A stretch of DNA of 58,115 bases from Achromobacter sp. Bel (GCF_012928505.1 NZ_JABBJN010000036.1:1-58115), one strand, 5' to 3'. Shown: positions 25,891 through 35,163, numbered from the stretch's first letter. A program made the numbers and translations. The notes: generated from the letters alone by a model not told the origin.

Positions 25891-26786
25891 GCCGGCTTCC
25901 CGGCACGCAGGGCCTTGTCCTGCGCCGTGCGCGCCTCGATCGCGGCGCGGGCGGCGGCCCAGTCTTCCTCGGTCCACTCGAAGTACTGCTTGAAGTACGC
26001 CCCGTTGGCCAGATAGTCGCCGCCATCCAGCGCAATCGTCTGGCCGTTGATCCAGTCGTTGCCCGGCCCCAGCAGAAAGGCCGCCAGTTCGCCGATGTCG
26101 TGGCCGGTGCCCAGGCGCCGCATGGGGTTCTGCTGGATCAGGGCATCCTGGCCATCGCCGTTCGGGCGCAGCCGCGCCGTCGCGCCTTCGGTGGGGATCA
26201 CCCCGGGCGCAATGGCGTTCATGCGGATCCCGTGCCGCCCCCATTCGACGGCCAGCGATTTCGTCATCGCGTCGATGCCCGCCTTGGACATGGCCGAGGG
26301 CACCACGAACGGCGATCCGGTCCACACCCACGTCACCACGATGGACACGACCGCGCCCTGCGCACCGGTGGCGATCCAGCGTTTGCCCACGGCCTGCGTC
26401 GTATAGAAAGTGCCGCGGAACACGGTGTCAGCGATGGCGTTGAAACCGCGCGCCGACAGTTTTTCAGTCGGACTGATGAAGTTGCCGGCGGCGTTGTTGA
26501 TCAGGCCGTCCAGGCCCCCGTGCGTGTTCCAGATGCCCGCCACCATCGCGTCGACCGCATCCGCGTCGCGGATGTCGACCGCGTGGGCATACGCCTGGCC
26601 GCCATGCCTGGCGCGCAAGGCGGCAGCGGCCTCCTCCACCACGGACAAGCGGCGTCCGCACAGGTGGACAGTGGCGCCCAGCGACGCCAGTTGCTCCGCC
26701 ATCGCGTAGCCCAGGCCGGTTCCCCCGCCCGTGACGAGGATGCGCTGGCCGTGGAACAAGTCCGCCCGGAACATGCTTTGCGGCAT
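25887..26786 (-). CDS. Short-chain dehydrogenase, 2,4-dienoyl/enoyl-CoA reductase-like (299 aa)
   Basis: A Rossmann-fold SDR. The cofactor motif ILVTGGGTGLGYAMAEQL is at about residues 16-33 and INNAAGNFISPTEKLS follows. The classical Tyr of YxxxK is absent: the segment reads PSAMSKAGIDAMTKSLAVEW, as in the DECR/PECR branch that reduces dienoyl- or enoyl-CoA with NADPH. A CoA-ester substrate therefore fits better than an alcohol. ATG 26786 follows AGGAGACAA. It is first in the leftward operon, divergent from a LysR gene. Confidence 0.88.
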   Translation of the reverse strand: MPQSMFRADLFHGQRILVTGGGTGLGYAMAEQLASLGATVHLCGRRLSVVEEAAAALRARHGGQAYAHAVDIRDADAVDAMVAGIWNTHGGLDGLINNAAGNFISPTEKLSARGFNAIADTVFRGTFYTTQAVGKRWIATGAQGAVVSIVVTWVWTGSPFVVPSAMSKAGIDAMTKSLAVEWGRHGIRMNAIAPGVIPTEGATARLRPNGDGQDALIQQNPMRRLGTGHDIGELAAFLLGPGNDWINGQTIALDGGDYLANGAYFKQYFEWTEEDWAAARAAIEARTAQDKALRAGKPA

Positions 26787-26830
26787 GGTTTGTCTCCTGT
26801 TGTCGTTTGGAATGCCAGCAGCGGACGGAT

Positions 26831-26873
26831 GGGTCCGATGCGGTTCGGACCCAGAATATCAATCCCCGGATAT
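26831..26873. promoter_or_regulatory. Dyads in the divergent reductase/LysR promoter
   Basis: GGGTCCGA and TCGGACCC form a perfect 8-bp inverted repeat with a 6-bp centre (26831-26852). ATATC and GATAT follow (26856-26873), spaced by 8 bp. Either could be the LysR site; the second has LysR-like AT-rich arms. The whole divergent gap is 148 bp. Confidence 0.45.
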
Positions 26874-26934
26874 CGCGACAATCCTTCACCTTGAGTAAAC
26901 TCTGTTTCCTCACAGGCAACAATCAACCCCGCCC

Positions 26935-27864
26935 ATGTCCGCCTTGCCCGCGCTAGACCTGAACCTGATCCAGCTATTCGTGACCATCGTCGAAACGGGC
27001 ACGCTCAGCGAGGCGGCCTTGCGCCAGGGCGTCACCCGGTCGCACGTCAGCCGCAACCTGCAGAAGCTGGAGCGGGTATTTGGGGCGCAACTGATCCGGC
27101 GCACGACGCGCCGCCTGGAACTGACGCATCAGGGCAGCGTGCTGTACGAGCATGGCGCCCGCATGGCGCGCGAAGTGGAGTCCGCCCGCCACGCCTTGCA
27201 GAGAATGGGCGCCGAACCCACGGGCCACGTGCGCCTTTCCCTGCCCACCGGGCTGGGCGAACTTGACGCCCTGCGCCCGCTGCTGGTGCGATTTGCCCTG
27301 GAACACCCCAGCCTGAGCCTGCGCGTGCTGTTCTCGAACCGGGTCAGCGACCTGATTTCCTCAGAGATCGACGTGGCGTTGCGCGTGGTCTCGTCGCCGC
27401 CGCAGGACTATGTGGCGCGCGAATTGGGCGACGTGAAATGGCATTTGTGCGCCGCCCCCGCCTATCTGCAACGCGCCGGTACGCCCGCGCATCCGCGCGA
27501 CCTGGGCCGACTGGACTTTCTATGCCCGCCCGGCCCCAAGCCACAGGCGGCGCTGCGCCTGCACCGCAAGGGCCAGGCCTACGAGATCAAGCTGGCGTCC
27601 CGCCTGCAATCCGAATATTTCCCTTTCCTGGCCGACGCCGCCCGCGACGGTGCAGGCGTGGCGCTGCTACCCGCCTACATCGTGCGCCCCGACCTGCAGG
27701 CCGGGCGGCTGCGCGAAGTGCTGCCCGCCTACAAGGCCGAGGGGCCTGGCGACAAGCTTTTCATCCTGACTTCGCCCACTCCATACCCGTCCACGGCCCA
27801 ACGCGCGCTGGTGGACTACCTGAAGGCCGAACTCGAGCCGCTGCTGCGCGATTTCCTGGCATGA
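26935..27864 (+). CDS. LysR-family transcriptional regulator (309 aa)
   Basis: The winged HTH (DLNLIQLFVTIVETGTLSEA, LRQGVTRSHVSRNLQKLERV) is followed by a LysR effector-binding domain (GHVRLSLPTGLGELDALRPL; DGAGVALLPAYIVRPDLQAG). The recognition helix and RRTTRRLELT segment place it near the GcvA/DsdC-like LysR group that acts on a few neighbouring genes. It is divergent from the reductase-synthetase-Bug operon, its probable target. A 303-bp gap with aconitase control sites follows. Confidence 0.92.
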   Translation: MSALPALDLNLIQLFVTIVETGTLSEAALRQGVTRSHVSRNLQKLERVFGAQLIRRTTRRLELTHQGSVLYEHGARMAREVESARHALQRMGAEPTGHVRLSLPTGLGELDALRPLLVRFALEHPSLSLRVLFSNRVSDLISSEIDVALRVVSSPPQDYVARELGDVKWHLCAAPAYLQRAGTPAHPRDLGRLDFLCPPGPKPQAALRLHRKGQAYEIKLASRLQSEYFPFLADAARDGAGVALLPAYIVRPDLQAGRLREVLPAYKAEGPGDKLFILTSPTPYPSTAQRALVDYLKAELEPLLRDFLA

Positions 27865-27984
27865 AGGGGCCCGCCGCCCTGCGGCAGACGCCCGCGCCGT
27901 CCGCCATCCAACGGTAGGACTTTCTTGGTAAAACCGCTGGGTCTTGCGGGCTTGGCCCATGTCCGCCAAAGTAGGGGTTTTGCA

Positions 27985-28008
27985 GTTCCGGATGCCGTTT
28001 ACCGGAAC
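27985..28008. promoter_or_regulatory. Inverted repeat GTTCCGG-N10-CCGGAAC upstream of acnA
   Basis: Perfect 7-bp arms with a 10-bp centre, ending 28 bp before the acnA operator. It is absent from the acnB promoter, so it may be an acnA-specific control site or the transcript end of the upstream LysR gene. No T-run follows. The rest of the 27865-28036 gap shows nothing else I can name. Confidence 0.35.
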
Positions 28009-28036
28009 AGGGGCGGAACTTTGACGTGCAGGCCAA

Positions 28037-28057
28037 GTCTTATATAAGATATAAGAC
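28037..28057. promoter_or_regulatory. Aconitase operator, acnA copy
   Basis: Identical over 21 bp to the acnB operator (arms GTCTTATAT and ATATAAGAC, centre AAG), and identical over 26 bp with flanks (28034-28059). It sits 110 bp before the acnA ATG and 28 bp before a TACAAT -10 at 28086-28091; a good -35 is not evident, so this promoter may depend on an activator (inference). Confidence 0.75.
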
Positions 28058-28167
28058 ATACCGCCGCACGCGGGTTTGTCTCCCCTACAATGACAAACGC
28101 GCAAAAACGCCAAAAATTGCCGCCTGCGCTTGGGTAGATAAAGCCAGGCAAAACCACGGAGTCCATC

Positions 28168-30873
28168 ATGCCGCACAACACCCTAGATACTCTCAAGAAT
28201 TTCAAGATCGGCAATAAATCCTGTCAGTACTATTCGCTGCCGGCGCTGGGCAAGTCCCTCGGCATCGATGTGCAGCGGCTCCCGGTTTCGGTCCGCATCG
28301 TGCTGGAATCCGTGCTGCGCAACTGCGACGGCAAAAAGGTCACCGAAGAACACGTCAAGCAGCTCGCCAACTGGCAGGCCAACGCCCGCCGCGAAGACGA
28401 GATTCCCTTCGTGGTGGCCCGCGTGGTGCTGCAGGACTTCACCGGCGTGCCGCTGCTGGCCGATATCGCCGCCATGCGCTCGGTGGCCGACAAGATGGGC
28501 AAAAGCCCCAAGAGCATCGAGCCCCTCGTGCCGGTGGACCTGGTGGTGGACCACTCGGTCATGATCGACTACTTCGGCACCAAGGATGCGCTGGACCTGA
28601 ACATGAAGCTGGAATTCAAGCGCAACCAGGAGCGCTACCAGTTCATGAAGTGGGGCATGCAGGCGTTCGACACCTTTGGCGTGGTGCCTCCGGGCTTCGG
28701 CATCGTCCACCAGGTCAACCTGGAATACCTGGCGCGCGGCGTGCACCAGGACAAGAAGAACAACGTCTATTACCCCGATTCGCTGGTGGGCACCGACAGC
28801 CACACCACGATGATCAACGGCATCGGCGTGGTGGGCTGGGGCGTGGGCGGCATCGAAGCCGAAGCCGGCATGCTGGGCCAGCCCGTGTACTTCCTGACGC
28901 CCGACGTGGTTGGCGTGGAACTCAAGGGCCAGTTGCGCGGCGGCGTCACCGCCACCGACCTGGTGCTGACCATCACCGAAATGCTGCGCCGTGAAAAAGT
29001 GGTGGGCAAGTTCGTCGAATTCTGCGGCGAAGGCACCGCCAGCCTGACCGTGGCCGAACGCGCCACCATCGGCAACATGGCGCCCGAGTACGGCGCCACC
29101 ATGGGGTTCTTCCCGGTCGACGACCGCACCATCGACTATTTCCGCGGCACCGGCCGCACGGAAGACGAGATCGCCGCCTTCGAAGCCTATTTCAAGGCGC
29201 AGAAGATGTTCGGCATCCCGGCCGCCCAGGACATCAACTTCACCAAGCTGCTGACGCTGGACCTGTCCACCGTGGCGCCGTCGCTGGCCGGCCCGAAGCG
29301 TCCCCAGGACCGCATCGAAATCGGCAACGTCAAGAACACGTTCATCGACCTGTTCTCCAAGCCCGTCGCTGAAAACGGCTTCAACCAGCCCGCCGAAAAG
29401 CTGGCCCAGACCTTCACCACCAGCGCGGGCACGCAGATCAAGAACGGCGACATCCTGATCGCCGCCATCACGTCCTGCACCAACACGTCCAACCCCAACG
29501 TGCTGCTGGCCGCCGGCCTGCTGGCCAAGAAGGCCGTGGAAGCCGGGCTGAAGGTACCCAAGCACATCAAGACCTCGCTGGCCCCCGGATCGCGTGTCGT
29601 CACCGACTACCTGACCAAGACGGGCCTCTTGCCCTACCTGGAAAAACTGGGCTTCGACGTGGCCGCCTACGGCTGCACCACCTGCATCGGCAACGCGGGC
29701 GACCTGACGCCGGACCTGAACGAAGCCATCATCGGCAACGACCTGGTCTGCTCGGCCGTGCTGTCCGGCAACCGCAACTTCGAAGCGCGCATCCACCCGA
29801 ACATCAAGGCCAACTTCCTGGCCTCGCCCCCGCTGGTCGTGGCCTACGCACTGGCCGGCACCGTCACGCGCGATCTGATGACCGAACCGGTGGGCCGCGG
29901 CAAGAATGGCGACGTCTGGCTGGGCGACATCTGGCCGACCGCAGAAGAAGTCGGAGCGCTGATGAAGCATGCGCTGGACCCGAAGGTCTTCGAGGCCAAC
30001 TACGGCCAGGTCAAGAGCAACCCGGGCAAGCTGTGGGAGAACATCAAGGGCGTCAGCGGCGACACCTACAACTGGCCGGATTCGACCTACATCGCCGAAC
30101 CGCCCTTCTTCGAAGGCTTCGGCATGACGCCGTCCGCCATGCCGGCCGTCAAGGGCGCCCGCGCGCTGGGCGTATTTGGCGACTCGGTCACGACCGACCA
30201 CATCTCGCCCGCCGGCTCCATCAAGGAAACGTCGCCCGCCGGCAAGTGGCTGAAGGCCAACGGTGTCATGAAGGCTGATTTCAACAGCTATGGCTCGCGC
30301 CGCGGCAACCATGAAATCATGATGCGCGGCACCTTCGCCAACGTGCGCATCAAAAACCTGATGATCCCGTCGCTGCCGGACGGCAGCCGCTTCGAAGGCG
30401 GCGAAACCCTGTTCCAGCCCACCGGCGAACAGATGTCGATCTACGACGCGGCCATGAAGTACGTGGCCGACGGCACCCCCACCGTGGTGTTCGGCGGCGA
30501 AGAATACGGCACCGGGTCGTCGCGCGACTGGGCGGCCAAGGGCACCCAGCTGCTGGGCGTCAAGGCCGTGATCACCCGCAGCTTCGAACGCATCCACCGC
30601 AGCAACCTGGTGGGCATGGGCGTGCTGCCGCTGCAGTTCAAGGGCGCCGACAGCGTGCAATCGCTGGGCATCACCGGCGAAGAAACCTACGACATCTCGG
30701 GCCTGGAAAACGGCATCAAGCCGATGCAGGACGTGACGCTGACGATCACCCGCAAGGATGGTTCGAAGCAGGATGTGACGGTGCTGCTGCGCATCGACAC
30801 GCCGATCGAGGTGGACTACTACCAGCACGGCGGCATCTTGCCCTTCGTGCTGCGCCAACTGCTGGCGGCCTGA
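28168..30873 (+). CDS. acnA: Aconitate hydratase AcnA (901 aa)
   Basis: AcnA/IRP1-type aconitase for the citrate-isocitrate step. It starts [20 protein letters not shown], carries the substrate-binding [17 protein letters not shown] region, the [4Fe-4S] ligands in [10 protein letters not shown] and [11 protein letters not shown], and ends with the swivel domain ([36 protein letters not shown]). Length is normal. ATG 28168 has a GGAG ribosome site. In many bacteria AcnA is the oxidative-stress-stable isozyme and AcnB the main TCA enzyme; here their shared operator argues for common control. Followed by a strong terminator. Confidence 0.97.
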   Translation: MPHNTLDTLKNFKIGNKSCQYYSLPALGKSLGIDVQRLPVSVRIVLESVLRNCDGKKVTEEHVKQLANWQANARREDEIPFVVARVVLQDFTGVPLLADIAAMRSVADKMGKSPKSIEPLVPVDLVVDHSVMIDYFGTKDALDLNMKLEFKRNQERYQFMKWGMQAFDTFGVVPPGFGIVHQVNLEYLARGVHQDKKNNVYYPDSLVGTDSHTTMINGIGVVGWGVGGIEAEAGMLGQPVYFLTPDVVGVELKGQLRGGVTATDLVLTITEMLRREKVVGKFVEFCGEGTASLTVAERATIGNMAPEYGATMGFFPVDDRTIDYFRGTGRTEDEIAAFEAYFKAQKMFGIPAAQDINFTKLLTLDLSTVAPSLAGPKRPQDRIEIGNVKNTFIDLFSKPVAENGFNQPAEKLAQTFTTSAGTQIKNGDILIAAITSCTNTSNPNVLLAAGLLAKKAVEAGLKVPKHIKTSLAPGSRVVTDYLTKTGLLPYLEKLGFDVAAYGCTTCIGNAGDLTPDLNEAIIGNDLVCSAVLSGNRNFEARIHPNIKANFLASPPLVVAYALAGTVTRDLMTEPVGRGKNGDVWLGDIWPTAEEVGALMKHALDPKVFEANYGQVKSNPGKLWENIKGVSGDTYNWPDSTYIAEPPFFEGFGMTPSAMPAVKGARALGVFGDSVTTDHISPAGSIKETSPAGKWLKANGVMKADFNSYGSRRGNHEIMMRGTFANVRIKNLMIPSLPDGSRFEGGETLFQPTGEQMSIYDAAMKYVADGTPTVVFGGEEYGTGSSRDWAAKGTQLLGVKAVITRSFERIHRSNLVGMGVLPLQFKGADSVQSLGITGEETYDISGLENGIKPMQDVTLTITRKDGSKQDVTVLLRIDTPIEVDYYQHGGILPFVLRQLLAA

Positions 30874-30900
30874 GCCCCTTCGCAGGCCCCGCGTTGAACA

Positions 30901-30934
30901 AAGCCCCGGAACCTTGAGGTTCCGGGGCTTTTTT
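30901..30934 (+). terminator. acnA rho-independent terminator
   Basis: A perfect 13-bp stem, AAGCCCCGGAACC with GGTTCCGGGGCTT, encloses a TTGA loop and continues into TTTT. It lies between convergent acnA and the dioxygenase gene. Confidence 0.9.
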
Positions 30935-30953
30935 ACGCAGGCAATCGGCGGAT

Positions 30954-31730
30954 TCAGTCGTCGAACTGATAGGCGTCCATCGCCAGCGCCCCGTACGAGA
31001 TCTCGTCGTTCAGCCGCTTGGCCGATGCGCCGCCCGCCCCCAGCGCCACGTACAGCGGCATCAGGTGGTCGTCATGCGGATGTGCCTGCATGGCGCCAGG
31101 CGCCTGCGCCTGCCAATCCAGCAGGGCCGGCACGTCGTGCTCGGCAAGCCGGCGCGCATACCAGTCCTGGAAGGCCGGCACGTAAGGCACGGCCGGCGCG
31201 TTCTGCGGCATCCGCACGTGGCGCAGGTTGTGCGTCAACGATCCCGACCCGATGATCAGGATGTCCTCGTCGCGCAAGGGCGCCAGCGCGCGGCCCAGTT
31301 CCAGCTGCCCTGCGGCGTCGCGCCCCATGTCGAGCGACAACTGCACCACCGGCACGTCGACCTCGGGATAAAGGTAGCGCAGCGGTACCCAGGCGCCATG
31401 ATCCAGCGGCCGGCGCGGATCGCGGTCGGCAGCGATGCCGGATTCGGCCAGCAAGGCCTGCACCCGCGCCGCCAGTTCGGGCGAACCCGGCGCCGCGTAC
31501 TGCAAGGTGTAGAGCTCGGGCGGAAAGCCGCCGAAATCATGCCAGGCCACCTGCTGGTCGCGCGTGGACAGCGCCAACCCCTCGCCCATCCAATGGGGAG
31601 ACACCACCAGGATGCCGCGGGGCTTGCGGCCTTGCGCAAGGCTCCAGTCAGCCAGCACGGGGCCGGTCAAGCCGGGTTCGACGGCCAGCATGGGCGAGCC
31701 GTGGGAAACGAAAAGCGTAGGCCAACGCAT
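30954..31730 (-). CDS. ygiD: 4,5-DOPA-extradiol-dioxygenase-like protein (258 aa)
   Basis: A class III (LigB-fold) extradiol dioxygenase of the DODA/YgiD group. Metal-ligand histidines occur in LFVSHGSPML (His 10), ILVVSPHWM, LDHGAWVPLRYLYP and the C-terminal HPHDDHLMPLYVALGA. Family members open catechol rings, classically DOPA; bacterial physiological substrates are mostly unknown. ATG 31730 (MRWPTLFV) is the conserved start; seven residues upstream are untypical. Monocistronic, convergent with acnA. Confidence 0.9.
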   Translation of the reverse strand: MRWPTLFVSHGSPMLAVEPGLTGPVLADWSLAQGRKPRGILVVSPHWMGEGLALSTRDQQVAWHDFGGFPPELYTLQYAAPGSPELAARVQALLAESGIAADRDPRRPLDHGAWVPLRYLYPEVDVPVVQLSLDMGRDAAGQLELGRALAPLRDEDILIIGSGSLTHNLRHVRMPQNAPAVPYVPAFQDWYARRLAEHDVPALLDWQAQAPGAMQAHPHDDHLMPLYVALGAGGASAKRLNDEISYGALAMDAYQFDD

Positions 31731-31973
31731 GGCGATGCCTCCATAGATCAAGTCGATGAAAGCATTTTCGGACGTTTCGATTCAGCAATAAACCCCCTGC
31801 CCAGGGATGATCTGTTGCCATATGCGCATCAATCTGGGCACCTGCGCCAATACCCAGCCCGCCGTCCCCATGCCATCGCCTGTGCCGGACGCCCGGGTCC
31901 GCCCTCAATGCCGAGGCGCGCGGCGGGCGTTAAACTACACCGTTACACCACTTACTGGACGTCCCCCGAAGTT

Positions 31974-33176
31974 ATGGCCCGATCCCGCAGCCAATCCGCT
32001 CCCCGCATGACCCGTGACGCGACCCGCCTGGTTGCGCTTGCCCAGGCGCTCAACCGCTCGGGCAGCCGCGTCGAAGACGTGTTCTGGGAGAACCAGCTTG
32101 GCGAAGCGATTCCCAAGCTGCTGAAGGCTGGGCAGGATGCCCCGCTGGAAGCGGCCCTGGACCACCTCGCGCAAAGCGACATAGGCGCCTACGAAGTCTT
32201 GATCGAACAGGCCGAAACCCTGTCCGAATCAATGAAGATCGAGAAGAACGGCGTCCGGTACGACGTGCTGCTGATCGTCGCGCCCATCGTCGCCTGGACC
32301 CGTTACGCGATCCCCACCGGCCCCGTCTCCGCCTCCGCCCAGCAGGCGCTGCTGGCCCAGCTGCATGGCCATGTGCTGTCCAGTCAGGCGCGCACCGCGC
32401 TGATGCCCATGCTGGTCAGCGTGGACCAGATGCCCCGCACCTTCGGTGAAACCTGGCAATGGCTCCAACGCCTGGGCTCGCAGGCGCTGGGCGCCGAAAC
32501 CACCAAGCCGGCCCTGAACACCGAGGCCGAAACTGCGAACATGCTGGCCGATACGCGCTACATCATCGGCGCCGTGGCGGTGCCCGAGAACGCGCCGATC
32601 TTCCGCTGGCAGGAGCAAATGGGCGAAGCCGAGGCCAGCCGCGACGCGTGCCAGGAGCAGTGGGCCGCGCAGGCGCAGCCGACCCTGGCCGCGCTGTTGC
32701 CGGGCTGCGGCTTTGAAGCGCTGCTGCCCGACGCCTATTACGTCAGCAACCGCGAAGCGGACCGGCGCGTACGTCCGTTGTCCCTGCGCGCGGCCATCAG
32801 CTGGCTGGAAGGCGCGGTCAGCCTGGAAGCCTCGCAGTTGCGCGCGGTCGTGGCCGGCTGCGGCGAAAGCCGCATCGACGAATACCGCATCGGCTTTACG
32901 GCCCGCAGCAGCAACGACGTCTACTACGGCTGCGTGTGGCCCTTGTACGGACGGGAAGAAGAACTGCCGTCCGATGAAGGCCAGCCCGACGTGGTCGACG
33001 AAATCACGGCGTTGCTGAAGGAATACGGCGTCACTGAAGTGCGCCGCATCCCCGGCGTGCTGCCTGCCGAGTACTGCGAAGACTGCGGCGCGCCCTACTT
33101 CCCGAACCCGCTGGGCGAACTGGTCCACGCCGAACTGCCCGAAGACGCCGAAGCGGCCCCCGCCAAGTTCCACTAA
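31974..33176 (+). CDS. DUF2863-family protein (400 aa)
   Basis: A protein of a Burkholderiales-restricted family of unknown function, recognised by RLVALAQALNRSGSRVEDVF, the central RYIIGAVAVPENAPIFRWQE, a Cys-rich segment (EYCEDCGAPYFPNP) near the end, and its position directly before earP. The CxxC plus CG pair may bind a metal. I start at ATG 31974; ATG 32007 (MTRDATRLV) is also possible since neither has a strong ribosome site. It precedes earP by 6 bases. A link to EF-P modification is suggested only by neighbourhood. Confidence 0.82.
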   Translation: MARSRSQSAPRMTRDATRLVALAQALNRSGSRVEDVFWENQLGEAIPKLLKAGQDAPLEAALDHLAQSDIGAYEVLIEQAETLSESMKIEKNGVRYDVLLIVAPIVAWTRYAIPTGPVSASAQQALLAQLHGHVLSSQARTALMPMLVSVDQMPRTFGETWQWLQRLGSQALGAETTKPALNTEAETANMLADTRYIIGAVAVPENAPIFRWQEQMGEAEASRDACQEQWAAQAQPTLAALLPGCGFEALLPDAYYVSNREADRRVRPLSLRAAISWLEGAVSLEASQLRAVVAGCGESRIDEYRIGFTARSSNDVYYGCVWPLYGREEELPSDEGQPDVVDEITALLKEYGVTEVRRIPGVLPAEYCEDCGAPYFPNPLGELVHAELPEDAEAAPAKFH

Positions 33177-33182
33177 GCCGCC

Positions 33183-34295
33183 ATGCAAGCAGACATTTTT
33201 TGCCGGGTCGTCGACAACTACGGCGACATCGGCGTCTGCTGGCGGCTGGCGCGCCGGCTGTCGCAAGGCCGCGGCTGGGATATCCGCCTGTGGGTGGACG
33301 ACCTGGCCAGCTTTGCGCGCATCCAGCCCGGCGTCGACGCTCACGCGGCGCGACAGCAGCTGGGCGGCGTGGATATCGTGCATTGGTCCAACACGCCAGA
33401 TCCGGCCCTGACCGCGCGCGACGTCGTCATTGAAGCCTTCGCGTGCGATCCCCCGCCTGCGTTCGTGGACAGCATGCGCCGCGTGCATCCGGCCTGGATC
33501 AACCTGGAATACCTGAGCGCCGAGGCCTGGGTGGAAAGTTGCCACGGCCTGCCGTCGCAGCGTCCCGACGGCCTGGTGAAGCATTTTTTCTTTCCCGGTT
33601 TCACGGCCGCCACGGGCGGCCTGCTGCGCGAACCCGGACTTGGCGCCGAACGCGACGCCTGGCAGGCCTCGATGGACCTGCAGAACGGCTTCCTGCGATC
33701 GCTGGGCGTGGACGAGGCCGTGTTGTTGCGCCGCCGCGACGGCGCCCGCACAGTGTCCCTTTTTTGCTATCCCACGGCGCCCGCCGATGCCCTCGTCCAG
33801 GCGCTGGCGGCCGACACGCGCGCGAGCGTGCTGTTGGTGCCCGAGGGCGTCGCGCCCGGACTGGAGGCGGCCTGCGCCGCGCCAAACGCCCCCCTTCTGG
33901 CGCGCCTGCCCTTCGTGGCCCAGCCGGACTTCGACCGCCTGCTCTGGTGCGCGGACCTGAACTTCGTGCGCGGGGAAGATTCCTTCATCCGTGCGGCCTG
34001 GGCCGCTCGACCGCTTGTGTGGCAGATCTACCCGCAAGACGAGAACATCCACCTGGAAAAACTGGAAGCCTGGCTGGCCCGCTACCCGGCCCCGGAATCC
34101 GCGCAGGCGTTGATTCGCGCGTGGAACCAGCCGGAAACGGGCCAGGCGGCGGCGTCCGTCGCCCAGGCGCTGGCGCCCGACGCCTGGCAAGCCTGGTCGG
34201 CCGCCGCCCGGCAGTGGGATGCCAGCCAGGCCACCCTGCCGGATCTGGCTGAAAATCTGGCGGACTTTTGCGCAGACTTGGCCAAGAAACGTTAG
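33183..34295 (+). CDS. earP: EF-P arginine rhamnosyltransferase EarP (370 aa)
   Basis: EarP transfers rhamnose from dTDP-L-rhamnose to Arg32 of elongation factor P. The GT-B fold begins MQADIFCRVVDNYGDIGVCW; the two Asp of DNYGD (11 and 15) match the catalytic pair of studied EarPs. Later motifs CADLNFVRGEDSFIRAAWA and PLVWQIYPQDENIHLEKLEA are the nucleotide-sugar site. It lies 177 bp before efp, whose product carries the required Arg32. No rml genes for the sugar donor are in the window. Confidence 0.95.
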   Translation: MQADIFCRVVDNYGDIGVCWRLARRLSQGRGWDIRLWVDDLASFARIQPGVDAHAARQQLGGVDIVHWSNTPDPALTARDVVIEAFACDPPPAFVDSMRRVHPAWINLEYLSAEAWVESCHGLPSQRPDGLVKHFFFPGFTAATGGLLREPGLGAERDAWQASMDLQNGFLRSLGVDEAVLLRRRDGARTVSLFCYPTAPADALVQALAADTRASVLLVPEGVAPGLEAACAAPNAPLLARLPFVAQPDFDRLLWCADLNFVRGEDSFIRAAWAARPLVWQIYPQDENIHLEKLEAWLARYPAPESAQALIRAWNQPETGQAAASVAQALAPDAWQAWSAAARQWDASQATLPDLAENLADFCADLAKKR

Positions 34296-34298
34296 AAT
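34268..34298 (+). promoter_or_regulatory. Possible efp promoter
   Basis: TAGAAT (34293-34298) overlaps the earP stop codon; a TTGCGC lies 19 bp upstream, a poor spacing. If used, efp would have a leader of about 170 nt (34305-34472), in which I see no recognised riboswitch. Weak call. Confidence 0.3.
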
Positions 34299-34472
34299 AG
34301 AGAGTTTTCTGAGTCGCCCTGGATTTGTCGGGCCTCAACTATGACGCCTCCCGGGGTGTGCATGAAACCGCTTGTCAGGGACTTTTGACCCGGACCTTTA
34401 GCTCGTGATTTTTCGCGAAGGCGGCTTTTTGCAAGCACGGCGAGTGCACCCATCCCCCCCGGAGTTTTATCG

Positions 34473-35033
34473 ATGAAAACCGCTCAGGAATTGCGAGTCG
34501 GCAACGTGGTCATGGTCGGCAAGGATCCCCTCGTGGTCCAGAAAGCCGAATACAACAAGTCTGGCCGTAACGCTGCTGTTGTGAAGCTGAAGTTCAAGAA
34601 CCTGCTGACCGCCTCGGCCAGCGAATCGGTCTACAAGGCCGACGAAAAGTTCGAAGTCGTCCAGCTGGACCGCAAGGAGTGCACCTACTCCTATTTCGGC
34701 GATCCGATGTACGTCTTCATGGACGAAGAGTACAACCAGTACGAAATCGAAGCCGAAAGCATGGGCGACGCCCTGAACTACCTGGAAGAAGCGATGCCCG
34801 TGGAAGTGGTCTTCTACGACGGCCGCGCCATCTCGGTTGAACTGCCCACCACGCTCGTGCGCGAAATCACCTACACCGAACCCGCCGTTCGCGGCGATAC
34901 GTCGGGCAAGGTCACGAAGCCGGCCAAGATCAACACCGGCTACGAATTGAACGTGCCGCTGTTCTGCGCCATCGGCGACAAGATCGAAATCGACACCCGC
35001 ACGAACGAATACCGCAGCCGCGTCAACAACTGA
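34473..35033 (+). CDS. efp: Elongation factor P, EarP-modified type (186 aa)
   Basis: EF-P relieves ribosome stalling at polyproline stretches from the E site. It has the N-terminal KOW-like domain and two OB domains. The modified loop tip reads [12 protein letters not shown] with Arg at position 32, the residue rhamnosylated by EarP, not the Lys34 of the EpmA pathway. ATG 34473 has GGAG 9 bases before. The protein is normal in length. A terminator follows at 35131. The tad-locus proteins with Pro-rich stretches (for example the DUF3613 protein) are plausible clients (inference). Confidence 0.97.
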   Translation: MKTAQELRVGNVVMVGKDPLVVQKAEYNKSGRNAAVVKLKFKNLLTASASESVYKADEKFEVVQLDRKECTYSYFGDPMYVFMDEEYNQYEIEAESMGDALNYLEEAMPVEVVFYDGRAISVELPTTLVREITYTEPAVRGDTSGKVTKPAKINTGYELNVPLFCAIGDKIEIDTRTNEYRSRVNN

Positions 35034-35044
35034 TCCGGCAAGCC

Positions 35045-35126
35045 GGTACAAGGGCCCCCACGCGGCACACACTTCGTGTGCTTGCTTGTGCCCCCCGAGG
35101 GGGCGCTTTGTCTTGGGACGGCCCTG
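35045..35126. repeat. GC-rich extragenic repeat-like element
   Basis: Between efp and its terminator lies a stretch with CACACACTTCGTGTG (small hairpin), CCCCCCGAGGGGGCG (hairpin) and GGGACGGCCC. It resembles, inverted and diverged, the element at 14095-14180. Its function is unknown; it could be a mobile palindromic unit or a transcript-stabilising structure. Confidence 0.4.
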
Positions 35127-35130
35127 CGAC

Positions 35131-35163
35131 AAAAAAGCCAGACCGGAAGGTCTGGCTTTTTTT
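35131..35163 (+). terminator. efp rho-independent terminator
   Basis: AAAAAAGCCAGACC pairs with GGTCTGGCTTTTTT around a GGAA loop. It isolates efp from the cassette that follows. Confidence 0.9.

Noticed and set aside
28183..30858. 891-aa open frame antisense to acnA
   Set aside because: It is the shadow of a high-GC codon-biased gene; the composition is His/Gly/Val/Gln-rich and resembles no family, while acnA on the other strand is certain.
32229..34190. 653-aa antisense frame over DUF2863/earP
   Set aside because: Arg/Gly/Val-rich frame with no domain, opposite two recognised genes.
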